NCBI RefSeq assembly: GCF_002307355.1
Contig: NZ_CP017481.1
Span: 3,906,001-3,970,000, forward strand
Direction of reading: 5' to 3'
Source of the DNA: Pectobacterium polaris
Lineage (GTDB): Bacteria > Pseudomonadota > Gammaproteobacteria > Enterobacterales > Enterobacteriaceae
Length of the DNA stretch: 64,000 bases
This document shows positions 1-8,758 of the stretch, in pieces. The position numbers and the translations under genes were made by a program. Each line of letters starts with the position of its first letter. Positions within the stretch are counted from its first letter, which is position 1. Under the pieces are notes generated by a model. It was not told where the DNA came from, made no database searches, and saw nothing but the letters and a program-made list of their open reading frames with translations.

Positions 1-222
1 CACAATTTCGGTGCTGATTACGATCGTACATTAATGGCCTGGCACGCTCGCTTTCAGCAAAACTGGCCACCGCTTTCCACACGCTATACGGCCCGCTTCC
101 GCCGGATGTTCAGCTACTATCTTAACTTTTGTGCAGGGGCCTTCAGAGCAAGAAACCTTCAGCTCTGGCAGGTCGTGTTCAGCACCGATGGGATCGAAGG
201 TGGATTGCGCGTTGCGCGCTGA
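1..222 (+). CDS. cfa: Cyclopropane-fatty-acyl-phospholipid synthase, C-terminal end (partial)
   Basis: Frame 1 is open from the first base to the stop at 220-222 and gives the last 73 residues of a protein whose 5' part lies outside the window. The tail CAGAFRARNLQLWQVVFS followed by GLRVAR is the characteristic end of enterobacterial Cfa, the SAM-dependent enzyme that methylenates unsaturated acyl chains of membrane phospholipids. The following convergent ribC and then mdtK reproduce the E. coli order, which supports the call. Only the C-terminal segment can be assessed; the SAM-binding and catalytic parts are not visible. Confidence 0.93.
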   Translation, partial: HNFGADYDRTLMAWHARFQQNWPPLSTRYTARFRRMFSYYLNFCAGAFRARNLQLWQVVFSTDGIEGGLRVAR

Positions 223-226
223 CAGC

Positions 227-262
227 GTCGTGTGTTGACAGAAAGTCGTGTGCTGACAGAAA
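227..262. repeat. Two tandem 18-bp copies downstream of cfa
   Basis: The unit gtcgtgtgttgacagaaa occurs at 227-244 and again at 245-262 with a single base change (t to c). It lies between the cfa stop and the terminator hairpin. It looks like a simple local duplication; no function is evident. Confidence 0.7.
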
Positions 263-267
263 AGAGA

Positions 268-297
268 AAACCGGACGGTAGAAACGCCGTCCGGTTT
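268..297. terminator. Bidirectional terminator between convergent cfa and ribC
   Basis: An 11-bp perfect stem (aaaccggacgg at 268-278, ccgtccggttt at 287-297) closes an 8-base loop, with A residues before and T residues inside the 3' arm. It sits between the ends of two convergent genes and can serve both. Confidence 0.8.
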
Positions 298-319
298 ACC
301 AAAATGTGCAATGTAGGAA

Positions 320-955
320 TTACTCTTCCTTGCCGAGCTCGCTCGCCTGCTTGCTAGCCAACACGCGCTCGACCGTATCGACCACGGCCTGTGTCTGCGG
401 GTCGATTTCGATATTAATGCGATTTCCCAGACGCTTCTGTCCCAGCGTGGTGCGGTTCAGCGTTTCTGGAATTAAATGCACGCAGAAACGTCCACGGGTT
501 ACTTCTCCCACCGTCAGGCTAATGCCATCAATTCCAACGAAGCCTTTATGCAGCACGTATTTCATCAGCGCTTCATCTGCAAGGCGGAACCAAATCTGAT
601 GGTTATTCTCTGAAACCTGAATCTTAACCACTTCCGCCGTACACATGATGTGGCCTGACATGACGTGCCCACCGATCTCGTCACCGAATTTCGCGGCTCG
701 CTCAATATTGACGACATCGCCTTCATGAATATCGCCCAGATTCGTTAACCGCAGCGTTTCCTTCATGAGATCGAAGCTGACACGATCGCCGTCAACAGCG
801 GTTACTGTCAGGCAACAGCCATTATGCGCCACCGATGCGCCGGGCACGAGCCCTGGCAACAACTCGGGCGGGAGCTGGACAATGTGCGTGCGAAAGTTGG
901 ATTTTTCTTCAATCGACACCACTGGCGCGGTGCCCTGAACAATACCGGTAAACAT
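320..955 (-). CDS. ribC: Riboflavin synthase (alpha subunit)
   Basis: The 211-residue product begins MFTGIVQG, the usual riboflavin synthase N-terminus, and has the two lumazine-binding barrel repeats of the family (roughly residues 1-97 and 98-200). The first repeat shows GCCLTV and the second GISLTV, the repeated lumazine-site pattern. The enzyme dismutates two 6,7-dimethyl-8-ribityllumazine molecules into riboflavin and a pyrimidine, the last step of riboflavin synthesis in the cytoplasm. It is transcribed alone, convergent with cfa and divergent from mdtK. The length equals the family norm. The gene is also called ribE in some nomenclatures. Confidence 0.97.
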   Translation of the reverse strand: MFTGIVQGTAPVVSIEEKSNFRTHIVQLPPELLPGLVPGASVAHNGCCLTVTAVDGDRVSFDLMKETLRLTNLGDIHEGDVVNIERAAKFGDEIGGHVMSGHIMCTAEVVKIQVSENNHQIWFRLADEALMKYVLHKGFVGIDGISLTVGEVTRGRFCVHLIPETLNRTTLGQKRLGNRINIEIDPQTQAVVDTVERVLASKQASELGKEE

Positions 956-1201
956 GCGGTTTGCCTCTTAAAAACAAAGAAATGACTCTGTGCAGTGTGC
1001 CCGATATTTCGCGGAAAACCAAACCGGAATGCCGTATACCGCATAGCTATCGAAACCGTAGCGTAACAAAAAGAATATATTCTCTTCCATGCTGGTTTAC
1101 TTTCGTTAAGTCGTTACAATAATGCTCGCTTTACCCCGATCTGTTTTTCATATCTGAGTCATTTACCCTGCTATTACGTTAGTCATTCAAGGAAGGTATC
1201 C

Positions 1202-2575
1202 GTGCAACAGTATCTGACAGAAGCGCGTAAATTATCGGCGCTTGCTGTTCCTGTCATTATTGCGCAAGTGTCCCAAACGTCGATGGGTGTAGTTGACACC
1301 ATCATGGCCGGTGCTTATAGCGCCACCGATATGGCCGCCGTCGCTGTGGGAACCTCTATCTGGCTACCCGCCATTCTTTTTGGTCATGGCCTGCTACTGG
1401 CGTTAACGCCCGTTGTCGCACAGCTCAATGGTTCCGGCCGTCGCGATCGCATTTCTCATCAGGTGCGACAGTCTTTCTTTCTCGCCGCCATCATTTCTGT
1501 GCTTACGATGCTGGTGCTGTATCAGGGGGAATACGCCATCAACCTGATGAGCGACGATTCGCCTGAACTGGCTGCGAAAGCCATCGGCTATCTGCATGCG
1601 CTACTGTGGGGCGTTCCCGGCTATCTGTTCTATCAGGTTTTACGTTGCCAGTGTGAAGGGCTGTCCAAAACCTATCCCGGCATGATGATTGGGTTCATCG
1701 GGTTGTTAATCAACATCCCGATCAACTACATCTTTATCCACGGTAAATTTGGCATGCCCGAGCTGGGCGGCGTCGGTTGCGGCGTGGCTACCGCCTCGGT
1801 GTACTGGATCATGATGTTGTTGATGATGCTTTATACCCGACGCGCCTCTTGGCTACGCGATATCCGCTTGCACCGTCCCGCATTCCGCCCAGACGTTGCT
1901 GTGCTGAAGCGCCTCTTTGGCCTCGGTTTACCTATCGCGCTGGCACTGCTTTTTGAAGTGACATTGTTTGCCGTGGTGGCGCTGTTGGTGTTGCCGCTGG
2001 GCGTCGTCGATGTGGCCGGTCACCAGATTGCCCTGAACTTCAGCTCGCTGATGTTCGTTCTTCCGCTCTCGGTTGGCGTCGCCACGACCATTCGCGTCGG
2101 GCATCGCTTAGGAGAAGGCTCGGTTGAGAACGCCCGCATTGCCGCGCACACGGGTATCATGGCGGGTGTGGCATTAGCCTGCTGCACAGCCATTTTCACC
2201 ACGCTGCTGCGTGAGCCTATCGCCCTGCTCTACAATCAGGATCCGCTGGTTGTGGCGATGGCTTCTCAGCTCATGCTACTGGCCGCCGTTTATCAAATTT
2301 CCGATGCCGTTCAGGTGATCGGCACTGGCGTTTTGCGTGGCTATAAAGATACCCGTTCAATTTTCTATATTACCTTTGTCGCTTATTGGGTATTGGGATT
2401 ACCGAGCGGTTACCTGCTGGCCTTGACGGATAGCATCGTGCCACGCATGGGGCCTGCGGGCTTCTGGTGTGGTTTCATCATTGGCCTGACGGCAGCGGCA
2501 GTGATGATGGTGACGCGGATTCGTTTTCTTCAGCGCCAACCCGCCGCACGAATTTTAGCGCGGGCCGCCCGCTAG
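1202..2575 (+). CDS. mdtK: Multidrug efflux transporter MdtK, MATE family
   Basis: This 457-residue, highly hydrophobic protein matches E. coli MdtK (YdhE) almost throughout, for example [14 protein letters not shown] near residue 195 and [19 protein letters not shown] near residue 365. About 12 membrane helices in two MatE halves are expected, in the inner membrane. The family exports cationic drugs and fluoroquinolones using a sodium or proton gradient. The start is GTG at 1202, chosen because a strong ribosome site (aaggaagg) lies just upstream and [11 protein letters not shown] aligns with the E. coli N-terminus. The neighbours cfa and ribC upstream and a tRNA-Val downstream follow the E. 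coli order; ydhQ, present in E. coli at this point, is absent. Confidence 0.97.
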   Translation: MQQYLTEARKLSALAVPVIIAQVSQTSMGVVDTIMAGAYSATDMAAVAVGTSIWLPAILFGHGLLLALTPVVAQLNGSGRRDRISHQVRQSFFLAAIISVLTMLVLYQGEYAINLMSDDSPELAAKAIGYLHALLWGVPGYLFYQVLRCQCEGLSKTYPGMMIGFIGLLINIPINYIFIHGKFGMPELGGVGCGVATASVYWIMMLLMMLYTRRASWLRDIRLHRPAFRPDVAVLKRLFGLGLPIALALLFEVTLFAVVALLVLPLGVVDVAGHQIALNFSSLMFVLPLSVGVATTIRVGHRLGEGSVENARIAAHTGIMAGVALACCTAIFTTLLREPIALLYNQDPLVVAMASQLMLLAAVYQISDAVQVIGTGVLRGYKDTRSIFYITFVAYWVLGLPSGYLLALTDSIVPRMGPAGFWCGFIIGLTAAAVMMVTRIRFLQRQPAARILARAAR

Positions 2576-2638
2576 ATAACGTTTCATCCAATTTGAGTCG
2601 AAAAAAACGACACAATGGATACAACCCCAGCAATCGCA

Positions 2639-2676
2639 CTGGCAAGAGCACAAAATTGCATTTTTCCTCTTGCCAG
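2639..2676 (+). terminator. Stem-loop downstream of mdtK
   Basis: A 10-bp stem (ctggcaagag at 2639-2648, ctcttgccag at 2667-2676) encloses an 18-base loop containing five T residues. It may terminate mdtK transcription or mark the leader of the tRNA downstream. There is no clear T tract after the stem. Confidence 0.35.
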
Positions 2677-2735
2677 CTTTCCCCTTGCTCGCTACTATTT
2701 GCCTCGCTGTCAGACAGGCAGCACGGTATCTCAAT

Positions 2736-2812
2736 GCGTTCATAGCTCAGTTGGTTAGAGCACCACCTTGACATGGTGGGGGTCGTTGGTTCGAGTCCAA
2801 TTGAACGCACCA
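2736..2812 (+). tRNA. valV: tRNA-Val (anticodon GAC), first copy
   Basis: The 77-base gene folds as a full cloverleaf. The acceptor arm GCGTTCA pairs with TGAACGC, the D arm is GCTC...GAGC, the anticodon stem CCACC/GGTGG holds loop TTGACAT with anticodon GAC at 2770-2772, and the T arm contains GGTTCGAGTCC. The CCA end is encoded at 2810-2812. It corresponds to E. coli valV downstream of mdtK. A second GAC tRNA occurs at 19468; the pair is tandem in E. coli but 16.7 kb apart here. Confidence 0.98.
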
Positions 2813-3035
2813 TTCCTTGTTTTCAAAATACGTTATTACCACTCTTTTCTACTGAAAAATAATCGACTCAATCCTTTGTTGAATCTGCATTGATTATCTT
2901 CCCGTAATATCAATTTCATTCCGTCTATTTGATCTGACTCAACGCAACGCACTGAACTTCCACTGGTTTGTATAGGCACCTCGGTGATTATGATAGAATT
3001 CTTCCGCGAAAATGATATTGAAAGAGTAGATTGCA

Positions 3036-3314
3036 ATGGATTGGTTAAAAGATTACATACCACTACTCCTCATTGGTGGTGGGATATGGGAAATTTTTCA
3101 CGTCTATAACGGACTCAAATCTGGCGTGTTAGTCGAGAGAATTAATAGAAAAGACGTGACATTTCATCGTGGCGAATTTTGGTTTAGTTTTTGGATCGGT
3201 TTTCATATTATTTTTTCAATAGGAACGTTCGTCGTTAGCGTCTTCCTCATCAAAAAATATTTGCTCCTCCCTGACTGGCTGCACGTGTATTTCTCTCACT
3301 TTTATTCACTCTGA
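3036..3314 (+). CDS. Small inner-membrane protein of unknown function
   Basis: This 92-residue protein is not one I recognise. Two hydrophobic stretches (about residues 9-27 and 48-72) suggest two membrane helices joined by a charged loop (ERINRKDVTFHRGE) that probably faces the cytoplasm. The start ATG at 3036 has a modest purine-rich site (aaagagtaga) upstream. The region is AT-richer than mdtK or the guanidine operon. It lies alone immediately downstream of tRNA-Val, a common place for acquired genes. No function can be assigned. Confidence 0.55.
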   Translation: MDWLKDYIPLLLIGGGIWEIFHVYNGLKSGVLVERINRKDVTFHRGEFWFSFWIGFHIIFSIGTFVVSVFLIKKYLLLPDWLHVYFSHFYSL

Positions 3315-3383
3315 CAGCATCAGCAACGTCTCACTGTAACTTTGCATGGTGTCCAAACTTGTCACAGGTCATGTCACGCCAGA

Positions 3384-3476
3384 GCGTTACTCTGGCGCAA
3401 AGGCAAGCGCCCCGCCAATTTTTCTACCCTGCTTAACCGTCTGGAAAAACAGGGCTCAAACACACATACCACTTGA
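3384..3476 (+). pseudogene. Possible remnant of a MarR/PadR-type regulator
   Basis: One frame reads ALLWRKGKRPANFSTLLNRL followed by EKQG before a stop at 3474-3476. This resembles the recognition-helix segment of MarR or PadR winged-helix regulators (xTLLNRLEKQGLI). There is no start codon or preceding domain, and the end runs into an ERIC-like fragment. It could be a decayed gene fragment, or the likeness could be chance. Confidence 0.25.
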
Positions 3477-3490
3477 AGTATGACGGGGAT
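3461..3490. repeat. ERIC-element fragment
   Basis: The stretch containing cttgaagtatgacgggga matches the end of the long ERIC element at 18588-18784 (cttgaagtatgacgggtata). Only one end of the element remains, 20 bases beyond the stop of the carboxylase gene. Confidence 0.6.
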
Positions 3491-3509
3491 AGACGACGGA
3501 GCGCCGCCG

Positions 3510-6500
3510 TTATTCCACCTGTGACTCGATCACCACCACGCACTGCCCTGCGCGAACGGATGCGCCAGGCTGACAGCGGATCTCCCGCACAATACCGCGC
3601 TGCGGCGAGACAATCGGGATCTCCATTTTCATGGATTCGAGGATCATCAGCGTTTCTCCCTCGTCTACCGTTTTGCCAATCTCCGTCGTCACCTGCCAGA
3701 GATTGCCAGAAATCGGGCTTTCTACGCCGACCTGTCCCGGCAGGATCGAGGCTTCGCTCGCTTCTTCAATCACCACGTCCACGCTATCCGTTACCGATTG
3801 ACCGGCAATACGCCAGCGCTCGCGTTCTGCCTCAAATGCAGCCCGCTGGCGCACGCGAAATGTTTCTATCTCCTCAGCTTCCCGCGACAGGAAATCCTGA
3901 TAGGCGTTTAACGCCAGTTCGCTTTGCTCGATCCGTAGCGGATAGCGCCCCAGCGGGAAATCCCGTCGAATAGATAACAATTCGTCAGCCGACACCGGAT
4001 AGAAGCGAATTTGGTCAAAGAAACGCAGCAGCCACGGCTTACCGTCAAATGCGCCAACGCCGCGATAGCGATCCCACATTTGCAGCGTGCGTCCGACAAA
4101 CTGATAGCCGCCCGGCCCTTCCATGCCGTAAACGCACAGGTAAGCGCCGCCGATGCCTACCGAGTTTTCCGCCGTCCAGGTGCGCGCCGGATTATATTTG
4201 GTGGTGACTAAACGGTGGCGGGGATCCAGTGGCGTTGCCACCGGTGCGCCAAGGTAAACGTCGCCCAGTCCCATCACCAAATAGCTGGCCTCAAAGACCG
4301 TACGGTAAACCTCATCGAGATTATCCAGTTCGTTAATACGGCGGATAAATTCAAGGTTGCTCGGGCACCAGGGCGCATCGCTGCGTACCGTGGTCATGTA
4401 CTTTTGAATCGCCAGTTGGCAAGCGGGATCGTCCCAGGACAGCGGCAGATAAACCACTCGTGATGGCACAGTCAGATTCTGCTGGGTGCAAACGTCCTGC
4501 CATAGCGTGGAAAGCACATCCAACAGGTGCTGTAACGAAAGCACTTCAGGGCGATAGTGCACCTGCAATGAACGAATGCCCGGCGTCACATCAATGATGC
4601 CATTGAGTGTCTGTTTTTCCAGCGCCAGCATCAGCGCATGGACGCGGAAACGCAGCGCCACATCCAGCTCCGCAGCGCCTACCTCCAGCAACAAATGGGT
4701 ATCGCCGGACAGCCGTGCAACCAGCCGTTTATCCGCCTCACCGGTATCCAACACCACCGGAGAAATGAGCGCGACAGGTGACCAGTCGACAGCGAGCGGA
4801 GCAAGCTGTTCCACCTCCGCCTGACGTGCCAGCGCCAACGCGCGCGCCGTTGGGAGATCGACAGGAATAAAGCGTACACGGTCACCCGCATTAAGCTGTC
4901 CCATCGCCCACAGGTCGGCTTCAATTATCGTCACCGGACAGACGAATCCCCCCAAACTCGGGCCATCCGGCCCCAGAATAACTGGCATATCACCCGTGAA
5001 ATCCACCGCGCCGATGGCATACGGGTTGTCGTGAATATTCGAAGGATGCAGCCCCGCCTCTCCGCCGCTGTCGCGCACCCACTCCGGTTTTGGCCCAATT
5101 AGGCGGACGCCCGTGCGGCTGGAGTTAAAATGCACTTCCCACTCGGTGGTGAGGAACGTTTCCATATAGGCAGGCGTGAAATAGTCCGGTGCTGCATGCG
5201 GGCCGTAAATCACACGCAGTTCACGCACCGTAGACAACGTGGTGCGCAAGGTGTCCGGCAGGCAATCGCCAGTGCGTTTGTCCGTCAGTGGCGTGAGATG
5301 CAAGACGTCACCCGCCCGCAGCGCCCTGCCCGCGTGGCCGCCAAATTGCCCCAATGTGAAAGTACTTTTACTGCCGAGATAATCCGGCACATTAATACCG
5401 CCACGCAGGCAGAGATAGCTGCGAACCCCCTGCGCATTCGTCGCGCCTAACCGCAGCGTGCCACCCGCCGGTATCGCAAATACGCAATCCATCGGTACGG
5501 GTTGACCGTCCAGCTCGATAGCGATAGCCGCACCGGTGACTGCCGCCACGGCATCCGTATTAAAACGCAATGTCGGCCCGTTCATCGTGATTTCCAGCGC
5601 CGCCATCCCCGCCGGATTCCCCACCAGACGGTTGCCTAAACGCAGCGCGCGATCGTCCATCGGCCCCGACGGCGGCACGCCGACCGCCCAGTAGCCGAGA
5701 CGGCCGGGATAATCCTGTACGGTGGTTTGCGTGCCAGCGCTCACCACTTCGCAGGTTGTCGCCTGGTAAACCAACGTATCCAGACAGCGCGTCCACGGCT
5801 GGCCGCTGGCAAATGGATCTGCCGCCAGAATCTGACGCAAATAGTCACGGTTGTGTTCCACGCCGTAGAGTCGCGTGTCCGCCAGAGCCCGATCCAGCCC
5901 AGCCATCGCCTGCTCGCGGGTGGGCGCACTGGCGATGATCTTAGCCAGCATCGGATCGAAAAATGGTGGAATCTCGCACCCCGCCGTCACCCAGGTATCG
6001 ATGCGCAAGCTCTGTCCTTCTGCGGCGGGAAACGCAACTTCCGTCAACAATCCCGGCGACGGCTGGAACTGTTTACCCGGATCTTCTGCGTACAACCGCG
6101 CCTGAATCGCATGCCCCTGCGGCTTCAATCCGGCAGCCAGTTCGCGCAGCGGCGGCAGATCGCCTGCGGCCAGTGCGATCATCCAGCGCACCAGATCCAC
6201 GCCCCAAACCTGTTCCGTTACGCCGTGTTCTACCTGTAGGCGCGTATTGACTTCAAGAAAATAAAAACGATCCGTCGCGCTGTCATAAACGAATTCCACC
6301 GTTCCGGCGCTGCGGTAATTCACCGCCTGTGCCAGACTGATTGCCGCCGCGCACAGTGCATCGGCGACCCCATCCGGCAGATTGGGCGCAGGCGTTTCTT
6401 CAATCACTTTCTGATTGCGACGCTGCACCGAGCAGTCGCGTACCCCCAACGCCAGCACCTCGCCCTGCCCATCGCCAAAAATCTGCACCTCCAGATGTCG

Positions 6501-7115
6501 GGCGCGTTCGATATACTTTTCGATGAACACGCCCGCATCGCTGAAGTTGTTCTGGCCCAGACGTTTTACCGTTTCAAACGCATCGGACAGTTCCGTGGCG
6601 CTGTAGCAGACGCGCATCCCGATCCCGCCGCCTCCGGCCGTGCTTTTAAGCATGACCGGATAGCCGATCGCTGCCGACGCACCGAGGGCCGCATCAATAT
6701 TTTCCAGCAGCTCGGTGCCTTCCAGCAGCGGCACGTTGTGCTGCTTCGCCAGCGCTCGCGCCGTATGCTTTAAACCAAATACTCGTAGCTGCTGCGGTGT
6801 CGGCCCGACAAAGGCGATCTGTGCCGCTTCGCAGGCTTCGGCAAACGCCGCATTCTCGGACAAAAAACCATAGCCGGGATGAATGGCCTGCGCGCCGCTG
6901 CGCTGCGCCGCAGAGAGAATTTTTTCTACATCCAGATAGGTGTGAGCCGCCGCGCCTTCACCCAGGCTAATGGCTTCATCGGCGTCCTGAATATGCAGGC
7001 TACTGATATCAGCATCAGAATAGACCGCGACGCCACGGACGTTCATCTCGCGCAGCGAACGCAGAATACGGCACGCAATCGCGCCACGGTTGGCAATCAG
7101 AAGTTTGTCGAACAT
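3510..7115 (-). CDS. uca: Biotin-dependent urea/guanidine carboxylase
   Basis: The 1201-residue protein has the full carboxylase architecture. A biotin carboxylase module (about residues 1-450) shows the ATP-grasp glycine loop AGGGGIGMRV near 160 and FLEVNTRLQVEHGVTE near 290. KipA-type and KipI-type carboxyltransferase domains follow (about 470-770 and 800-1060), then a C-terminal biotinyl domain with ESMKM, biotin on Lys about 1163. Family members carboxylate urea to allophanate, or guanidine to carboxyguanidine. The guanidine assignment here is inferred from context: guanidine-I and guanidine-II riboswitches, DUF1989 deiminase-type genes and a guanidine exporter nearby. No allophanate hydrolase domain or gene follows, unlike yeast Dur1,2. 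The ATG at 7115 has only a weak ribosome site and lies 18 bases past the guanidine-II hairpins, so initiation may be riboswitch-controlled. Confidence 0.93.
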   Translation of the reverse strand: MFDKLLIANRGAIACRILRSLREMNVRGVAVYSDADISSLHIQDADEAISLGEGAAAHTYLDVEKILSAAQRSGAQAIHPGYGFLSENAAFAEACEAAQIAFVGPTPQQLRVFGLKHTARALAKQHNVPLLEGTELLENIDAALGASAAIGYPVMLKSTAGGGGIGMRVCYSATELSDAFETVKRLGQNNFSDAGVFIEKYIERARHLEVQIFGDGQGEVLALGVRDCSVQRRNQKVIEETPAPNLPDGVADALCAAAISLAQAVNYRSAGTVEFVYDSATDRFYFLEVNTRLQVEHGVTEQVWGVDLVRWMIALAAGDLPPLRELAAGLKPQGHAIQARLYAEDPGKQFQPSPGLLTEVAFPAAEGQSLRIDTWVTAGCEIPPFFDPMLAKIIASAPTREQAMAGLDRALADTRLYGVEHNRDYLRQILAADPFASGQPWTRCLDTLVYQATTCEVVSAGTQTTVQDYPGRLGYWAVGVPPSGPMDDRALRLGNRLVGNPAGMAALEITMNGPTLRFNTDAVAAVTGAAIAIELDGQPVPMDCVFAIPAGGTLRLGATNAQGVRSYLCLRGGINVPDYLGSKSTFTLGQFGGHAGRALRAGDVLHLTPLTDKRTGDCLPDTLRTTLSTVRELRVIYGPHAAPDYFTPAYMETFLTTEWEVHFNSSRTGVRLIGPKPEWVRDSGGEAGLHPSNIHDNPYAIGAVDFTGDMPVILGPDGPSLGGFVCPVTIIEADLWAMGQLNAGDRVRFIPVDLPTARALALARQAEVEQLAPLAVDWSPVALISPVVLDTGEADKRLVARLSGDTHLLLEVGAAELDVALRFRVHALMLALEKQTLNGIIDVTPGIRSLQVHYRPEVLSLQHLLDVLSTLWQDVCTQQNLTVPSRVVYLPLSWDDPACQLAIQKYMTTVRSDAPWCPSNLEFIRRINELDNLDEVYRTVFEASYLVMGLGDVYLGAPVATPLDPRHRLVTTKYNPARTWTAENSVGIGGAYLCVYGMEGPGGYQFVGRTLQMWDRYRGVGAFDGKPWLLRFFDQIRFYPVSADELLSIRRDFPLGRYPLRIEQSELALNAYQDFLSREAEEIETFRVRQRAAFEAERERWRIAGQSVTDSVDVVIEEASEASILPGQVGVESPISGNLWQVTTEIGKTVDEGETLMILESMKMEIPIVSPQRGIVREIRCQPGASVRAGQCVVVIESQVE

Positions 7116-7133
7116 ACGCTAGACTCATGCAAG

Positions 7134-7179
7134 GGCGGGTCGTCCCGCCAAAATGCGATCCGCATGATGGTCGTCCATC
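7134..7179 (-). promoter_or_regulatory. Guanidine-II (mini-ykkC) riboswitch inside the operon, before the carboxylase
   Basis: Read on the minus strand there are two successive hairpins that both carry the tetraloop ACGA. The first is GATGG-ACGA-CCATC (7179-7166) and the second GGCGGG-ACGA-CCCGCC (7149-7134), separated by 16 bases. Paired ACGR-loop hairpins a short distance before a start codon define the guanidine-II riboswitch class, which controls translation by exposing the ribosome site when guanidine binds. The carboxylase ATG is at 7115. The element lies in the gap between the second DUF1989 gene and the carboxylase, so it can tune the carboxylase separately from the upstream operon. 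The motif is seen; guanidine binding is inferred. Confidence 0.85.
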
Positions 7180-7220
7180 GCGGTAACGGTCAGATACTGA
7201 AACGGGCTATAACGCCGGAA

Positions 7221-7361
7221 TCACGGAGCGTTGTCCGTTCGGGTATTAGCTGGCGGCAGATAATACCGGTTTGCCCGTGCCTCCAGCGCGCTCACCAGCC
7301 ACGCTTTCACCCGCTGCCAGCGCGTACGTTTTTCATCACCGCGATCCGGTATCAGTTCCAT
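7221..7361 (-). CDS. Possible 46-residue small protein overlapping the deiminase-type gene
   Basis: An ATG at 7361 lies inside the last codons of the upstream DUF1989 gene and opens a 46-codon frame ending in TGA at 7221. The product starts [15 protein letters not shown], includes a helical basic segment and ends TRTDNAP. It resembles nothing I know. Points in favour are the overlapping start, typical of coupled operon genes, and the fit into an otherwise unexplained 140-base gap. The frame continues beyond TGA to 7125, but that part coincides with the guanidine-II hairpins and is better explained as RNA. It could equally be a non-coding leader. Confidence 0.3.
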   Translation of the reverse strand: MELIPDRGDEKRTRWQRVKAWLVSALEARANRYYLPPANTRTDNAP

Positions 7362-7987
7362 ATCAGCACCTCCGCTGGCGTTGGGTTCCAGCCGTTGCAC
7401 GGGTTATTCAACTGCGGACAGTTAGAAATCAGCACGATGACGTCCGTTTCGGCGCGCAGCTCCACGTATTTACCCGGCGCGGAAATGCCATCCTCGAAGG
7501 TCAGCCCGCCTTCCGCCGTCACCGGCACGTTCATGAAGAAGTTGATGTTCGCGCCGATGTCCTTTTTGTTCAGGCGGCCATCGTGCAGGCAGGCGCAGAG
7601 AAAGTTGTCGCGGCAGCTATGCATGTAGCGTCGGTCGAGCGCATAACGCACGGTGTTGCTCTCTTGCGCACAGGCTCCGCCCAGCGTGTCATGGCGACCG
7701 CAAGTGTCGGCGACAATCGTCAGCAGCGGATTGCCAAGATTGGAATACAGCACGCTGCCCGTTGTCAGGTAGACACTATTCTGGCGGCGCAGCGTACGTT
7801 GCGGATCGTAACGTTCACGAGGGTCATCGACGCGATAGAACAGCGTATCCACCGCCTGATTGCCTTCCAAATCCAGCAGCCGCAGCGTCTGTCCCTGCTT
7901 GACCTCAAACAGATAGGGTTCTCCGGCAGGAATCACATGGCGGAATACCGCGTCCTCGGCCGTTTTATTGCTGGCAATTAACGTCAT
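7352..7987 (-). CDS. DUF1989 protein, carboxyguanidine deiminase-type subunit (urea carboxylase-associated)
   Basis: The 211-residue product belongs to the DUF1989 family, formerly described as urea carboxylase-associated proteins. Members paired with guanidine carboxylase form the two-subunit carboxyguanidine deiminase CgdAB, which converts carboxyguanidine to allophanate and ammonia. Likely metal-site features are [12 protein letters not shown] near residue 118 and the Cys-rich segment [13 protein letters not shown]; the C-terminus [16 protein letters not shown] is typical. The start at 7987 (MTLIASNK) is preferred over an upstream codon because AAGGAGG lies 6 bases before it. The gene begins 11 bases after the preceding DUF1989 gene. 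Which of the two is CgdA or CgdB I cannot decide from sequence alone. Confidence 0.88.
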   Translation of the reverse strand: MTLIASNKTAEDAVFRHVIPAGEPYLFEVKQGQTLRLLDLEGNQAVDTLFYRVDDPRERYDPQRTLRRQNSVYLTTGSVLYSNLGNPLLTIVADTCGRHDTLGGACAQESNTVRYALDRRYMHSCRDNFLCACLHDGRLNKKDIGANINFFMNVPVTAEGGLTFEDGISAPGKYVELRAETDVIVLISNCPQLNNPCNGWNPTPAEVLIWN

Positions 7988-7998
7988 GTCCGGCCTCC

Positions 7999-8745
7999 TT
8001 ACAGGCAAAAGCGTTCGGTATTGTGAAACGCGCGTGCATTTTCCTCACGGAACGCACGGCAGTACGCGGCGACATCCTCACCGTCTGCCCGGATCCAGGT
8101 GAGCGCGATCGGCTGCGGCGCATACGTCGGGTTAGGATCCATCGGGTGTTGCAAGGCGGTCAGCACCACCAGCGTATCCATTGGCGCATACAGCTCGATG
8201 TAATCCCCCTCCTGCGAATGATTGGCGTGAAAGTGAAACTGCCCCTGCGCATCTACTGTGACTTTGCTGAACAGATTGATCGTCATCAGCAGATCTTGCA
8301 GATTGAGGTTCCATTTCCCCATCTCGACCAGCAGGTTATCCATGCCGTTACGGAAAAAGCCGTTGCGCCGCTCCTGATAGCGCCCCTGCCCGTATTTCTC
8401 CTGCACTTCCTGCGCATTGAGCACGCCGCCAAAGCTGTCGTGCCAGCCGCATGTGTCGGCAATGATGGCTGCCAGCACGCGTCCCATATCGGAATAGAGA
8501 CAGTGCCCGACCGTCAGCCTGGCAGTATGTTGCCCTTTCAGGGTATCCGGCAGGTTCAAACGTTCGCTGGTCTGGTGCGCGTTAAACAGCAGCAGGCCCA
8601 CATTGCCGCCGCCCTCCACATCTTCGATACGCAGAATCTGTCCACGTTTGAGAATGAAGGAGGTATGTCCTCCGCCCGGCACGATTTCTTCATCAAATGT
8701 TGTTCGGCCTGTCGATGTGTTTGTCGATGTCTGTATCGCTGTCAT
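7999..8745 (-). CDS. DUF1989 protein, carboxyguanidine deiminase-type partner subunit
   Basis: This 248-residue protein is a second, longer DUF1989 member, homologous to its downstream neighbour. It shares the pattern [18 protein letters not shown] and [12 protein letters not shown], where the other has [12 protein letters not shown]. The pair is expected to act as a heteromer that deiminates the product of the carboxylase. I chose the ATG at 8745 (MTAIQTSTN) because AAGGAG is 9 bases upstream and because the longer frame runs into the ATPase gene. It starts 13 bases after the ATPase stop, so the genes are co-transcribed. A single-domain aminomethyltransferase annotation sometimes given to this family is not supported by visible motifs. 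Confidence 0.88.
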   Translation of the reverse strand: MTAIQTSTNTSTGRTTFDEEIVPGGGHTSFILKRGQILRIEDVEGGGNVGLLLFNAHQTSERLNLPDTLKGQHTARLTVGHCLYSDMGRVLAAIIADTCGWHDSFGGVLNAQEVQEKYGQGRYQERRNGFFRNGMDNLLVEMGKWNLNLQDLLMTINLFSKVTVDAQGQFHFHANHSQEGDYIELYAPMDTLVVLTALQHPMDPNPTYAPQPIALTWIRADGEDVAAYCRAFREENARAFHNTERFCL

Positions 8746-8758
8746 AACCGAAAGCTCC

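Noticed and set aside
7125..7220. TGA read-through or selenocysteine extending the 46-codon frame
   Set aside because: The downstream part is explained by the guanidine-II hairpins, and no selenocysteine insertion element is evident.
6879..7981. Overlapping plus-strand frames of 249 and 236 codons
   Set aside because: They are opposite the carboxylase, the riboswitch and a DUF1989 gene, all well supported on the minus strand.
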